DNA of 64,000 bases from JACVRW01 sp963728495 (GCA_963728495.1 CAVSKI010000007.1:248001-312000); one strand, 5' to 3'. Numbered from the stretch's first letter, positions 15,382-23,630 are shown. The notes: generated from the letters alone by a model not told the origin. Numbers and translations are program-made.

Positions 15382-16349
15382 ACACGACGCAGGCCCAGCT
15401 CGGGGCGGTGCTGGCCGCGGGTGGGCCGGAGCTCACGCGCCTGCTCGAGCGCACCGAGGAGCGTCTGGCCGAGGTGGCCCGAGGTTACGGCGCCGAACTG
15501 GCCGGGCACGCAACCGGCACGCTGTTGGCCGGGGGCAAGCGGCTGCGCCCGATGTTGGTCTTCCTCTGCGCGAACGAGGGCGATGGTCGGCTCGTCTCGG
15601 CGGCGGCAGCCGTGGAGCTGCTGCACATGGCCACGCTCGTGCACGACGACGTGCTCGATGGGGCGTCCCTGCGCCGGGGCCGCCCCACGGTCTTCGCCGA
15701 GGGCGGCCGCCCGGCGGCCACCGCCACGGGTGACCTGCTCTTCTCGCGCGCCTTCGCCGAGCTGGCCGCGACCGGCGATGCCGACGCTGTCCGCGCGCTC
15801 TCCGACGCCTCATCCGCGCTCGCGCGAGGCGAGCTGGCGCAGCGCGCGGACGCGTGGCGCGCGGACGTGACCCCGGAGCGCTACGTCGAGCGCTGCCGGC
15901 TGAAGACGGCGAGTCTGTTCGAGGCGTCCTGCCGGCTGGGGGCGCTGTTCGGTGATCGTCCTGCGCTGGCCGTTCGGCTTGGGCGCTTCGGCGAGCAGAT
16001 CGGGCTGGCCTTCCAGCTGCTCGATGACGTGCTCGACGTGTCGGGACCGGCCGAGCGCACCGGCAAGCCCCGCGGCGCCGACCTGCTGGACGGCACGGTC
16101 ACGCTGCCGCTGATCCTCGCCCGGCGCGTGGATCCGAGCCTCGACCGGCTGGATCGGGGCCTGAGCCCGGCGGCGGCGGAGGAGATCTGTAACCGGATCG
16201 TCGCGACCGGAGCGCTGGCGCAGGCGCGGGCGCAGGCGCTCGGCCACGTTGCCGAGGCCAAGAAGGAGGTCGAGCAGCTCGACCTCCCGGCCGAGCGCAG
16301 GCGCGCTCTCGAGCTGGTGGCCGACGGCGTCGTGGAGCGCTACGCGTAG
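15378..16349 (+). CDS. Trans polyprenyl diphosphate synthase
   Basis: This 323-residue enzyme elongates allylic diphosphates with isopentenyl diphosphate, probably to supply the menaquinone side chain. The first Asp-rich motif is LVHDDVLDGASLRRGRP and the second is AFQLLDDVLDVSG; a basic GGKRLRPMLVFL motif precedes them. These are the standard short (all-trans) prenyl synthase signatures. GTG at 15378 overlaps the menG stop (GTGA). Chain length cannot be read with certainty; the residues before the first motif (AVELLHMATL) are small enough for a long product. A REP-like hairpin follows its stop. Confidence 0.93.
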   Translation: MNTTQAQLGAVLAAGGPELTRLLERTEERLAEVARGYGAELAGHATGTLLAGGKRLRPMLVFLCANEGDGRLVSAAAAVELLHMATLVHDDVLDGASLRRGRPTVFAEGGRPAATATGDLLFSRAFAELAATGDADAVRALSDASSALARGELAQRADAWRADVTPERYVERCRLKTASLFEASCRLGALFGDRPALAVRLGRFGEQIGLAFQLLDDVLDVSGPAERTGKPRGADLLDGTVTLPLILARRVDPSLDRLDRGLSPAAAEEICNRIVATGALAQARAQALGHVAEAKKEVEQLDLPAERRRALELVADGVVERYA

Positions 16350-16386
16350 CGGGCAAGCGGCGGGCGCGGCCCGCCGCGCAGCGACG
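16350..16386 (+). repeat. REP-like hairpin / likely bidirectional terminator
   Basis: Directly after the TAG of the prenyl synthase is CGGGCAAGCG, then a GCGGGC stem, GCG loop and GCCCGC stem, then CGCGCAGCGACG. The CAAGCG and GCGCAGCGAC flanks match the copies at 2281 and 26918-27001, while the stem sequence differs yet stays complementary. It lies between convergent genes and could end transcription from both sides. Confidence 0.65.
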
Positions 16387-16403
16387 CCGGCCAGGTCGAG
16401 GCT

Positions 16404-16859
16404 CTAGAAGTCTTCGGCGACGATGGCGTCGGCGCTAAGAGCGCCCACGAACCGGTCGATCTCGTCGGCCATGTTGGCCCGCATGAGCCGCTTGTAGTCG
16501 CGGGCAAGCGCATCGGAGCCGCGGTCGAGCTCCTCATCGAAGCACTCGACGGTCTCCTGGGCGAAGATCCCCTCGCGGTACACGTCGCAGTTCGGGCAGT
16601 GAAGCAGCACGCTCCAGTTCTTCGGGCCCGACTCCTCCCACTGAACGGGGTAGACCAGCTCGGAGGCACACTCGATGCACACGTGGAGCTCCTGGTGGAC
16701 CTCCGCGGGCGGATGCTCGGGGGTCTTTGTCTGCTCCTCGACGGATGCCTCGATGCTCGCCAGCTCATCGGTTTCCCGAAAGTAGACCACCTCGATGGTC
16801 TTCCCGCTGGGAAGGACTACGCGCTTGACGTAGTGGATTTGTTCGTCGTGGCTTTCCAT
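16404..16859 (-). CDS. Zn-ribbon-like protein of unknown function
   Basis: This 151-residue cytosolic protein is not assignable to a named family. Two CxxC pairs (CIECASELVYPVQW and LLHCPNCDVYREG), about 30 residues apart, form a probable zinc ribbon. It is followed by an acidic helical segment (FDEELDRGSDALARDYKRLM, then RANMADEIDRFVGAL) and preceded by a short beta-rich region. ATG at 16859 is preferred because AGAGG lies nine bases upstream; an earlier ATG at 16868 is possible. It is co-directional with the dCTP deaminase gene, but a terminator separates them. A DNA- or RNA-binding adaptor is a reasonable guess, no more. Confidence 0.8.
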   Translation of the reverse strand: MESHDEQIHYVKRVVLPSGKTIEVVYFRETDELASIEASVEEQTKTPEHPPAEVHQELHVCIECASELVYPVQWEESGPKNWSVLLHCPNCDVYREGIFAQETVECFDEELDRGSDALARDYKRLMRANMADEIDRFVGALSADAIVAEDF

Positions 16860-16914
16860 CTCACGCATCCTCTGATCCGGATATCGGCAACCCGGTGACG
16901 AACTTGAAGAAATT

Positions 16915-16945
16915 TTTGCGGTTGTCGCCAAAGCCACACCGCAAA
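16915..16945 (-). terminator. Intrinsic terminator after dcd
   Basis: On the minus strand TTTGCGGT and ACCGCAAA form an 8-bp stem with a 15-base loop, followed by AATTTCTTC. It lies just beyond the dCTP deaminase stop in one of the few AT-rich patches of the window. The second arm plus T-rich tail is the classical layout. Confidence 0.55.
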
Positions 16946-16953
16946 GAGCGGTC

Positions 16954-17553
16954 TTACGTGCGCGGGCGCGTGAGGCCCGGCGCCGCCGGCCCGCCTTCGT
17001 AGCGGGACTCGGTGGCTTCGGCCTGGCGGTGGTAGTGGCTCCCGAGGTCGGGGTGGCCATAGGGCCGTTCGGCCGGGCGGTCGAGCGTCATGAAGGAAAG
17101 CTGGGCGATCGGCTTGCCGGGCCAGAGAATGATCGGAACGCGCGTGAGGTTGGTGATCTCGAGAGTCAACGTGCCCTTGAAGCCCGGGTCGACAAAGCCG
17201 GCGGTGGCGTGCACGATCAGGCCGAGCCTGCCGAGGCTCGACTTGCCCTCGATTCTCGCGACGATGTCGTTCGGCAGCTCGACCCACTCGCTGGTGGCGC
17301 CGAGCACGAACTCGCCGGGATGGATGACGAACGACTGTTCTTCCGCGATCTCCACGTGCTCGGTCACGCCCTGAGGGGGCTCAGCCAGGTCGATGGCCGA
17401 CAGCTTGTGGTTGTGGAAGACCCGGAAGGACCGTCCGAGGCGCAGGTCGACGCTCGCCGGCTGGACCATGCTCGGGTCCCATGGCTCGATGGCTATCCGA
17501 CCCTCGCCGACCAGGCGGCGGATGGTTCCGTCGGAGAGCACCGAGCTCGTCAT
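16954..17553 (-). CDS. dcd: dCTP deaminase
   Basis: The 199-residue protein is a dCTP deaminase/dUTPase-fold trimer that supplies dUMP/dUTP precursors for thymidylate. It begins MTSSVLSDGTIRRLVGEGRI and contains DPSMVQPASVDLRLG, RIEGKSSLGRLGL and VHATAGFVDPGFKGTLTLEI, which together hold the active-site Ser, Arg and Glu. Several actinobacterial homologues are bifunctional (dCTP to dUMP); this cannot be settled by eye. ATG at 17553 gives the canonical N-terminus. The gene is divergent from tatA, with 61 bp holding both promoters. Confidence 0.95.
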   Translation of the reverse strand: MTSSVLSDGTIRRLVGEGRIAIEPWDPSMVQPASVDLRLGRSFRVFHNHKLSAIDLAEPPQGVTEHVEIAEEQSFVIHPGEFVLGATSEWVELPNDIVARIEGKSSLGRLGLIVHATAGFVDPGFKGTLTLEITNLTRVPIILWPGKPIAQLSFMTLDRPAERPYGHPDLGSHYHRQAEATESRYEGGPAAPGLTRPRT

Positions 17554-17614
17554 GACGCTCAATCCTGTCAATCCCCGCGCGCTTGCGCCGGCACCGTCTA
17601 CCATGAAGTGAGCC

Positions 17615-17842
17615 ATGTGGACTCCAGGCCCTCTCGAGATCGTGATCATCCTGGTGATCGTGCTGATCATCTTCGGACCCAAGCGTCTGCCCGATCTGGG
17701 GCGTTCGATGGGCCGTGGCATGCGCGAGTTCAAGGACTCCGTCACCGGCAAGGACAAGGACGAGCTGCCCGAGGGCGCCGTCGACAATCCCGACCCGGCG
17801 ACCACGACCACCACCACCACGACCTCCGAGCAGAAGTCCTAG
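17615..17842 (+). CDS. tatA: Sec-independent translocase subunit TatA
   Basis: The 75-residue protein has the TatA form: a short N-terminus (MWTPGPLEIVI), one membrane helix, the hinge FGPKRLPDLGRSMGRGMREF, an amphipathic helix and an acidic tail with a run of eight threonines. TatA multimers form the pore of the twin-arginine pathway. It lies 18 bp upstream of tatC. A likely local client is the Rieske protein at 12459, which carries a TRRRLM signal. Confidence 0.95.
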   Translation: MWTPGPLEIVIILVIVLIIFGPKRLPDLGRSMGRGMREFKDSVTGKDKDELPEGAVDNPDPATTTTTTTTSEQKS

Positions 17843-17860
17843 CCGCAGCCCGCGAAGCGC

Positions 17861-18637
17861 ATGCCGCGGATGAGGCCGATAGCCCACGAGGACCGGCTGT
17901 CGGTCGTCGATCATCTGGACGAATTGCGCAGTCGGCTGATCGTCTGCGCGGTGGCGTTCATCGCAGCTTGGGCGCTCACCGGCTGGCAGAACCATCTCGT
18001 CCTCGAGATCGTCAACAAGCCGCTCCCCGACGGCATCGAGCCGATCACGCTCGGCCCGGCGGAGGCCTTCTACACCACGCTGACCAACGCGGCCTACGCC
18101 GCGCTGCTGTTGGCGCTTCCGGTGATCCTCTACCAGCTGTACGCCTTCCTGCTGCCCGCGTTCAGCCCGAGCGAGCGGCGCGTGGCCACACCGTTGTTGC
18201 TGCTAGTGCCCGTGCTCTTCATCACGGGCGTCGTGTTCTGCTACTTCGTCGTGCTCACGCCGGCGCTGGACTTCCTCCTGAACTTCAACGCCGACGAGTT
18301 CAACACCCAGGTTCGGGCCCGCGACTACTACTCGTTCGTCACGCTGCTCCTGCTGGCGATGGGTATCGGCTTTCAGATCCCCGTTGGCATTCTGGCCGCG
18401 TGCAAGCTGGGCGTGACCAACGCCGAGAAGCTGCGCCGCTCGCGTCGCTACGCGATCGTCGTGATCGTGGTGCTGGCCTCGCTACTGCCCACTCTCGACC
18501 CGCTGACCCTCATGCTCGAGGCGATTCCTCTCTACCTCCTCTTCGAGCTCTCGATCCTGATGGCCGCGGCGTGGGGGCGGCCGGTCGCCGACCCGGGCGA
18601 AGTGGCCGATCAGCCCGCCGCAGAGGGCTCCAGCTAG
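17861..18637 (+). CDS. tatC: Sec-independent translocase subunit TatC
   Basis: This 258-residue six-helix membrane protein is the twin-arginine signal receptor. It has VVDHLDELRSRLIVCA at the N-terminus, the family motif FYTTLTNAAYAALLLALPVI, YQLYAFLLPAFSPSERR and a conserved loop FNFNADEF-like segment near residue 145. The length is normal. It follows tatA closely and is followed 21 bp later by a TPR membrane protein. TatB is not seen, in line with a minimal TatAC system, although a TatB could be elsewhere. Confidence 0.96.
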   Translation: MPRMRPIAHEDRLSVVDHLDELRSRLIVCAVAFIAAWALTGWQNHLVLEIVNKPLPDGIEPITLGPAEAFYTTLTNAAYAALLLALPVILYQLYAFLLPAFSPSERRVATPLLLLVPVLFITGVVFCYFVVLTPALDFLLNFNADEFNTQVRARDYYSFVTLLLLAMGIGFQIPVGILAACKLGVTNAEKLRRSRRYAIVVIVVLASLLPTLDPLTLMLEAIPLYLLFELSILMAAAWGRPVADPGEVADQPAAEGSS

Positions 18638-18658
18638 CCCGCTAGCCTTGCGCAACGC

Positions 18659-19324
18659 ATGCTCTTTGACCTGAGAGGCCGACGCCGCCGTGCGGTCCAG
18701 GCGACCTACCTGACGCTGGCCGTGCTGATGGGCGGGGGTCTCGTGCTCTTCGGCATCGGCGGTGACGTCTCGGGCGGGCTCATCGACGCCTTCGGCGGCC
18801 GCGACAGCGGTGGAGACGACGCCAACTCCCAGCTCGAGCAGCGCATCGATCGCCAGCAGGAGCGCCTCAAGGCCTCGCCCCAGAATGCCGCGATCCTCGC
18901 TGAGCTGGTGCGTTTGAACTATCAGGTGGCAACCAGCCAGATCCCCGAGGGCGCATCCTCATTCCCGGCTGAGGCCAAGGACGACCTGAGGCGCACGGGC
19001 GTCTACTGGGAGCGCTACGTGGAAGCCACGGACAACGACCCCGACCCCAGCCTGGCCCGGCTCGCGCTGCAAGCCTACGCCCCGGAGGGCCTCAACCAGC
19101 CGGACAAGGCCAAGGAGGCCGTGCGCATCATCGCCGCGGACTCGAACGACACGCAGACTTACCTGCTGCTGGTGCAGTACGCCACCACAGCCGGCGACAC
19201 CCGGCTGGCCAATCTGGCCGGCCAGAAGGCGGTTGATCTCGCGCCCAAGAATGTGCGCAAGGAAGTGGAAAAGCAGGTCGAGCAGCTCAAGAAACCGCCC
19301 ACAGAGCAGACACCGGACGGCTGA
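18659..19324 (+). CDS. Membrane-anchored TPR protein
   Basis: The 221-residue protein has a basic cytoplasmic start (MLFDLRGRRRRAVQ), one transmembrane helix (LAVLMGGGLVLFGIGG), a Gly/Asp linker and an extracytoplasmic helical domain of TPR-like repeats (NAAILAELVRLNYQVA, then a final ANLAGQKAVDLAPKN). Such domains usually hold proteins together at the membrane. It follows tatC by 21 bp and precedes the STAS gene by 15 bp, so it is in the same transcription unit. A role as a Tat or envelope scaffold is possible but not shown. Confidence 0.8.
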   Translation: MLFDLRGRRRRAVQATYLTLAVLMGGGLVLFGIGGDVSGGLIDAFGGRDSGGDDANSQLEQRIDRQQERLKASPQNAAILAELVRLNYQVATSQIPEGASSFPAEAKDDLRRTGVYWERYVEATDNDPDPSLARLALQAYAPEGLNQPDKAKEAVRIIAADSNDTQTYLLLVQYATTAGDTRLANLAGQKAVDLAPKNVRKEVEKQVEQLKKPPTEQTPDG

Positions 19325-19339
19325 CGTACCCTTCGCGTC

Positions 19340-19693
19340 GTGAACTTCCACATCGAAGACGAGGCCATCGACGATTCCACCCACGTGATCGAACTCGGGG
19401 GGGAGGTCGACCTATACACCGCGCCCGAGTTCAAGGAGCGCATGGTGGAGTTGATCGAGTCCGGCAAGAAGCAGATCGTGGTCGATCTGTCCAACGCCAC
19501 GTTCATCGACTCGACCACGCTCGGCGTGTTGGTGGGCGGCGTCAAGCGCCTGCGTCCAACGGGCGGCTCGCTGGCGCTCGTGTGCACGGACGACAACATC
19601 ACCAAGATCTTCGAAATCACCGGGCTGGATCGCGTCTTCCCGATCCATTCCTCGCGCGACGAAGCGCTCGCCGCGGTCAGCGCCGCGGACTGA
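19340..19693 (+). CDS. STAS-domain anti-sigma factor antagonist
   Basis: This single-domain 117-residue STAS protein resembles SpoIIAA/RsbV: HVIELGGEVDLYTAPEFKER, VVDLSNATFIDSTTLGVLVG with the phospho-acceptor Ser/Thr, and a C-terminal FEITGLDRVFPIHSS. The unphosphorylated form binds an RsbW-type kinase/anti-sigma factor and frees the sigma factor. A remote RsbW-like gene lies at 34395-34796 in the stress cluster; pairing of the two is speculation. GTG at 19340 fits the family start. Confidence 0.92.
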   Translation: MNFHIEDEAIDDSTHVIELGGEVDLYTAPEFKERMVELIESGKKQIVVDLSNATFIDSTTLGVLVGGVKRLRPTGGSLALVCTDDNITKIFEITGLDRVFPIHSSRDEALAAVSAAD

Positions 19694-19719
19694 TCGCCAC
19701 CTTCTAAACTCGCGCTCCG

Positions 19720-19792
19720 GGGCCGTTAGCTCAATTGGCAGAGCAGGAGACTCTTAATCTCAAGGTTGTAGGTTCGATTCCTACACGGCCCA
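19720..19792 (+). tRNA. tRNA-Lys (CTT)
   Basis: The 73-nt cloverleaf is complete: acceptor GGGCCGT/ACGGCCC, D-stem GCTC/GAGC, anticodon loop CTCTTAA giving anticodon CTT, T-arm GTAGG TTCGATT CCTAC, discriminator A. CCA is not encoded. It lies just before the class IV aminotransferase gene, whose alternative GTG start would begin one base after the tRNA. Confidence 0.97.
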
Positions 19793-19814
19793 TGTGAACT
19801 CCGCACAGGACACA

Positions 19815-20606
19815 ATGACCGTGGAACTGGGCTCGAGCGACGGACAGATCTCCGCCGCCGGCGAGATCACCGTTCCCGCCACCGACGAGGGCTTGCTGCG
19901 CGGCGACGGCGTGTTCGAGGTCATCCGCGTGTACGACGGCGTTCCCTTTGCGCTGGTCGACCACCTCGACCGCTTGGAGCGTTCGGCGGCGAACCTTCGT
20001 CTTCCGGAGGTGTTCCGCGCCGAGTTGGAGACAGAGATCCCGGACCTCTTGGAGGCGCGCGGCGGCGCGGACTTCGACGGCGTCCTGCGCATCGTGGTCA
20101 CGCGCGGCGGGCGCCGGCTGCTGCTCACCGAGCAGGCCGCGGCCATGCGTCCCGGTGTGCGGCTCGGGATCGTGACCTACGCCCCCACGCACGTGCTCGA
20201 CGGCATCAAGTCGCTCTCCTACGGCGCCAACATGCTCTGCTCGCGCCTGGCGCAGGAGCGTGGGTTCGACGAGGCGCTGTTGGTCACGCCGCACGGACGC
20301 GCTCTCGAGGCCCCCACCTCCACGCTCTTCTGGGTGGATCGCGACGGCACCCTGTGCACCCCTCCGCTCGACGATCACATACTCGCCTCGATCACGCGCG
20401 ACCGCGTCGTGCGGCTGCTGGCCGTGGAGGAGCGCTCCTGCCCGCTCGATGACCTTCTGGCCGCCAGTGAGGCCTTCCTGGCCTCGACGATCCGCGAGGT
20501 GCAGTCGATCGGCGCGGTCGAGGACACCGAGTTCGAAGAGGGCCCCCGTACGCGTGAGGCCGCCGCCGCGTTTCGGGCTCACGTCGAGCAAGCGCTCGCT
20601 CGCTAG
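19815..20606 (+). CDS. Class IV aminotransferase (PLP; ilvE/pabC/dat-like)
   Basis: This 263-residue fold-type IV PLP enzyme belongs to the group of branched-chain aminotransferase, aminodeoxychorismate lyase and D-amino-acid transaminase. It has GLLRGDGVFEVIRVYDG, the PLP lysine in GIKSLSYGANMLCSRLA, and LEAPTSTLFWV with the conserved Glu. ATG at 19815 is preferred because AGGA lies six bases upstream; an in-frame GTG at 19794 would directly abut the tRNA. The exact reaction is open. The short length and lack of an ilvE-type Arg loop lean towards PabC, but the downstream genes give no folate context. Confidence 0.85.
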   Translation: MTVELGSSDGQISAAGEITVPATDEGLLRGDGVFEVIRVYDGVPFALVDHLDRLERSAANLRLPEVFRAELETEIPDLLEARGGADFDGVLRIVVTRGGRRLLLTEQAAAMRPGVRLGIVTYAPTHVLDGIKSLSYGANMLCSRLAQERGFDEALLVTPHGRALEAPTSTLFWVDRDGTLCTPPLDDHILASITRDRVVRLLAVEERSCPLDDLLAASEAFLASTIREVQSIGAVEDTEFEEGPRTREAAAAFRAHVEQALAR

Positions 20607-20616
20607 GCCGCAGTAG

Positions 20617-21687
20617 TTGCCGCGAATCGTCACGGTCATCGGTAACCGCCCTCAGTTCGTGAAGGCCGCGGCGGTTTCGCGCCTGTTGCGCGGCAGGCAT
20701 GAGGAGCTGATCGTGCACACAGGCCAGCACTACGACGACGAGCTCTCGCAGGTCTTCTTCGACGAGCTCGACGTGCCCGCTCCCGACCGCGAGCTGGGCG
20801 CCGGCACGGGGTCCAATACCGAGCAGACCGCGCGCATCCTCGGGGCGCTCGAGCCGGTGCTCGGCGAGCTTCAGCCCGATCTCGCGCTCGTGTACGGCGA
20901 CACCAACTCCACGCTGGCCGGCGCCCTTGCCGCGGCCCAGGCGGGGTTTCCGGTCGGCCACGTCGAGGCCGGCATGCGCTCGTTCGACCGGACGATGCCC
21001 GAGGAGCTCAATCGCGTGCTCACCGATCACGCCAGCGACCTCCTGCTGTGCTCGACGCCGACCGCGGTTCACAATCTCGAGCGCGAGGCGGCCCGCGGGG
21101 AGGTGCATCTCGTGGGCGACGTGATGGCCGACGTCTCGCTGGCCTTTCGCGACATCGCGAGCGAGCGCTCGACCGTTGTCCGGGACCTGGACCTGGATCC
21201 CGGCGACTACCTGGTCGTGACTGCCCACCGCGCCGGCAACGTCGACCGGCCCGAGTCCCTCGAGCGGTTGGTCGACCTGCTGGCCGCCCTGCCGGGCACG
21301 GTCGTGTTTCCCCTGCATCCCCGAACGCGCGCCCGGCTGGAGGACGCCGGCCTGATGGATCGCCTCGGCGGGCTCGTGCTCACCGCGCCACTCGGCTACC
21401 TGGACTTCCTCGAGCTCGCTCGCCACTCGCGCGCCGTACTCACGGATTCCGGCGGCGTGCAGAAGGAGGCGTACCTGCTCGGCGTTCCCTGCCTGACCAT
21501 GCGGGACACGACCGAATGGACCGAAACGGTGGACGCGGGCTGGAACGTGCTGGTGGGACTGGATCGCGAGGCGACGCTGGCGGCGCTCGAGCGCACTCCG
21601 CCGGCTGAGCGGCCCGAGCTGTACGGCGGCGGAAGGGCTGCACAGCGGGTGTGCGACGTGGTGTCGGCCTACACTGCGAGCCTATGA
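20617..21687 (+). CDS. wecB: UDP-N-acetylglucosamine 2-epimerase (non-hydrolysing)
   Basis: The 356-residue enzyme converts UDP-GlcNAc to UDP-ManNAc. Signatures are TVIGNRPQFVKAAAVSRLLR at the N-terminus, VHTGQHYDDELS, VYGDTNSTLAGALAAAQAGF, HVEAGMRSFDRTMPEELNR and VLTDSGGVQKEAYLLGVPCL. The start is TTG at 20617. It overlaps the dehydrogenase gene (ATGA), so UDP-ManNAc is probably passed on to become UDP-ManNAc uronate, or a similar aminouronic sugar, for a surface polysaccharide. Confidence 0.95.
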   Translation: MPRIVTVIGNRPQFVKAAAVSRLLRGRHEELIVHTGQHYDDELSQVFFDELDVPAPDRELGAGTGSNTEQTARILGALEPVLGELQPDLALVYGDTNSTLAGALAAAQAGFPVGHVEAGMRSFDRTMPEELNRVLTDHASDLLLCSTPTAVHNLEREAARGEVHLVGDVMADVSLAFRDIASERSTVVRDLDLDPGDYLVVTAHRAGNVDRPESLERLVDLLAALPGTVVFPLHPRTRARLEDAGLMDRLGGLVLTAPLGYLDFLELARHSRAVLTDSGGVQKEAYLLGVPCLTMRDTTEWTETVDAGWNVLVGLDREATLAALERTPPAERPELYGGGRAAQRVCDVVSAYTASL

Positions 21688-22919
21688 CGATCGGGGTTGT
21701 GGGGCTCGGATACGTGGGCCTGCCGCTGGCCGTTGCGTTCGCGGAGGCGGGCCACGACGTGGTCGGCGTGGACGTGGACAGCCGCGTGACACAGGGCTTG
21801 GCCGCGGGCCGCTCGCACATCGAAGACGTCCCCGACGACGCCCTGGGTGCCATCGGCGGCCGCCTGCACGCCACCACCCGCTATGCGGAGCTGGCCAAGG
21901 TCGACGCGATCGTCGTGGCGGTCCCCACGCCGCTCACCGAGAACCGCGAGCCGGATCTGCAGCCGCTGATCGCCACCGGTACCGCCCTTGCGGGAGTGCT
22001 GCAGGCGGGCCAGCTCGTGGTGCTCGAGTCGACCACCTATCCGGGCACCACGCGCGAGCGCTTCGCACCCCTGCTCGAGGAGTCCGGGCTGGCCGCGGGC
22101 CGCGACTTCTTCCTGGCCTTCTCTCCCGAGCGCATCGATCCCGGGCGCACCGACTTCACGATGCGCACCACGCCCAAGATCGTCGGCGGCCTGACCGACG
22201 AGTGCCGAAACCGGGCCGTCGAGCTCTACGCACAGGTGTGCGACGAGATCGTTCCGGTGACCACGCCCGAGGCCGCGGAGCTCACGAAGCTGCTCGAGAA
22301 CGTCTTTCGCTCGGTCAACATCGCGCTGGTCAACGAGCTGGCCATCCTGTGCGACCGCATGGGCATCGACGTATGGGAGGTCGTGGAGGCCGCCGCGACC
22401 AAGCCCTACGGATTCATGTCGTTCAAGCCCGGGCCCGGCATGGGTGGGCACTGCCTTCCCGTTGACCCGTTCTACCTCTCCTGGAGAGCGCGTGAGTTCG
22501 ACATGCAGACGGAGTTCATCGAGCTGGCCGGCGAGGTCAACCAGCGCATGCCCTACTTCTGTGTGGAGCGCATCGCCCGGGCCCTCAACGACCACTCCAA
22601 GCCGGTGCGCGGGTCGCGGATCGCGATCGCGGGGGTGGCCTACAAGGCGGGTTCGGGGGACATGCGCGAATCGCCCGCCATGAAGATCATGCGCCTGTTG
22701 CGCGAGCAGGGCGCCGAGGTCGCGTACCACGACGACTACGTGCCGGAGCTGGCCGATCTCGGCCTGCGCAGCGAGTGGCCCGAAGACGCCGACTGCGTGG
22801 TCATCGTGACGGCACATCCCGAGCTCGACGTTGAGCGCCTCGTGCGCGAGTCCGCGCTTGTGGTCGACTTCCGGGGCGTCACGCGCGGAATCGAAGCCCC
22901 GAATCTCGTGCGCCTGTGA
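21684..22919 (+). CDS. Nucleotide-sugar dehydrogenase (UDP-ManNAc/GlcNAc 6-dehydrogenase type)
   Basis: This 411-residue NAD-dependent enzyme oxidises C6 of a UDP-sugar to the uronate. It has an N-terminal Rossmann motif GVVGLGYVGLPLAVAFAEAG, VVLESTTYPGTTRE, FSPERIDPG, LLENVFRSVNIALVNELAI, and the catalytic cysteine in GPGMGGHCLPVDPFYLSW. The C-terminal domain has IAIAGVAYKAGSGDMRESPA. The Gly-rich catalytic loop and FSPERIDPG favour the WecC/WbpA group over plain UDP-glucose dehydrogenases, in agreement with the epimerase directly upstream. ATG at 21684 overlaps the wecB stop. Confidence 0.93.
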   Translation: MTIGVVGLGYVGLPLAVAFAEAGHDVVGVDVDSRVTQGLAAGRSHIEDVPDDALGAIGGRLHATTRYAELAKVDAIVVAVPTPLTENREPDLQPLIATGTALAGVLQAGQLVVLESTTYPGTTRERFAPLLEESGLAAGRDFFLAFSPERIDPGRTDFTMRTTPKIVGGLTDECRNRAVELYAQVCDEIVPVTTPEAAELTKLLENVFRSVNIALVNELAILCDRMGIDVWEVVEAAATKPYGFMSFKPGPGMGGHCLPVDPFYLSWRAREFDMQTEFIELAGEVNQRMPYFCVERIARALNDHSKPVRGSRIAIAGVAYKAGSGDMRESPAMKIMRLLREQGAEVAYHDDYVPELADLGLRSEWPEDADCVVIVTAHPELDVERLVRESALVVDFRGVTRGIEAPNLVRL

Positions 22920-22925
22920 GCGCTC

Positions 22926-23630
22926 GTGCTGCGGGCGTCTGAGCGCGCCCCCGGCCTGCTTGTCGGGGACGGGGTCGAGCTGCCCGACGACATCGTCCTC
23001 GGCGGCAATGTGGTTCTTCACTCCGGCACTGCGCTCGGCTCGGGGGTGCGCCTGGGAGACAACTGCGTCGTGGGCAAGCCCACGACCCTGAGCGCCCGCT
23101 CGACCGCACCGGGAGGGAGCTCGGGGCCCGCTTCGCTCGGCGATGGGGTGACTGTAGGGGCGGGCGCCGTGGTGCTGGCCGGGGCGCGCATAGCGGACGG
23201 CTCCGTCATCGCCGATCAGGCTCACGTGCGCGAGCGGGTGGAGATCGGGCCGGAGAGCGTGGTGGGGCGGGCGGCCTCGATCGAGAACGACGTGCGCCTC
23301 GGCGCGCGCGTCAAGCTGCAGACGGCGGCCTACATCACCGCGTGGTCGGTGGTGGAGGACGACGTGTTCGTGGCGCCGGGCGTGTTGCTCACGAACGATC
23401 CCACCGCCGGGCGACGCGGCGGCGCCCAAGAGCTCCGCGGCGCGGTGCTGCGGCGCGCCTGCCGCGTGGGCGGCGGGGCCGTGCTGCTCCCGGGCGTAGA
23501 GGTGGGCGAGGAGGCCTTCGTCGGCGCCGGTGCGGTGGTGACCAAGAACGTGCCGCCGCGCGCGCTGGTCATGGGTGTGCCCGCGCGGATGGTGCGCGAG
23601 GTGGCCGAGGAGGAGCTGCTTGGCCCTTAG
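22926..23630 (+). CDS. Left-handed beta-helix (hexapeptide) acyltransferase
   Basis: The 234-residue protein consists mostly of hexapeptide repeats of the form V-x-G-x-x-V (GDGVELPDDIVLGGNVVLHS, then GSGVRLGDNCVVGK and more), ending with AFVGAGAVVTKNVPPRALVM, the typical end of sugar N-acetyltransferases such as WbpD. It follows the UDP-sugar dehydrogenase by 6 bp and probably acetylates an amino group on the same nucleotide sugar. The start is GTG at 22926. A Ser/Gly/Ala stretch at about residues 58-68 interrupts the helix, as a loop. Confidence 0.87.
   Translation: MLRASERAPGLLVGDGVELPDDIVLGGNVVLHSGTALGSGVRLGDNCVVGKPTTLSARSTAPGGSSGPASLGDGVTVGAGAVVLAGARIADGSVIADQAHVRERVEIGPESVVGRAASIENDVRLGARVKLQTAAYITAWSVVEDDVFVAPGVLLTNDPTAGRRGGAQELRGAVLRRACRVGGGAVLLPGVEVGEEAFVGAGAVVTKNVPPRALVMGVPARMVREVAEEELLGP

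Noticed and set aside
19720..19815. tRNA-associated integration site
   Set aside because: No integrase and no repeated tRNA 3' end is seen near tRNA-Lys or near tRNA-Arg at 52500-52572; flanking genes are ordinary chromosomal ones.
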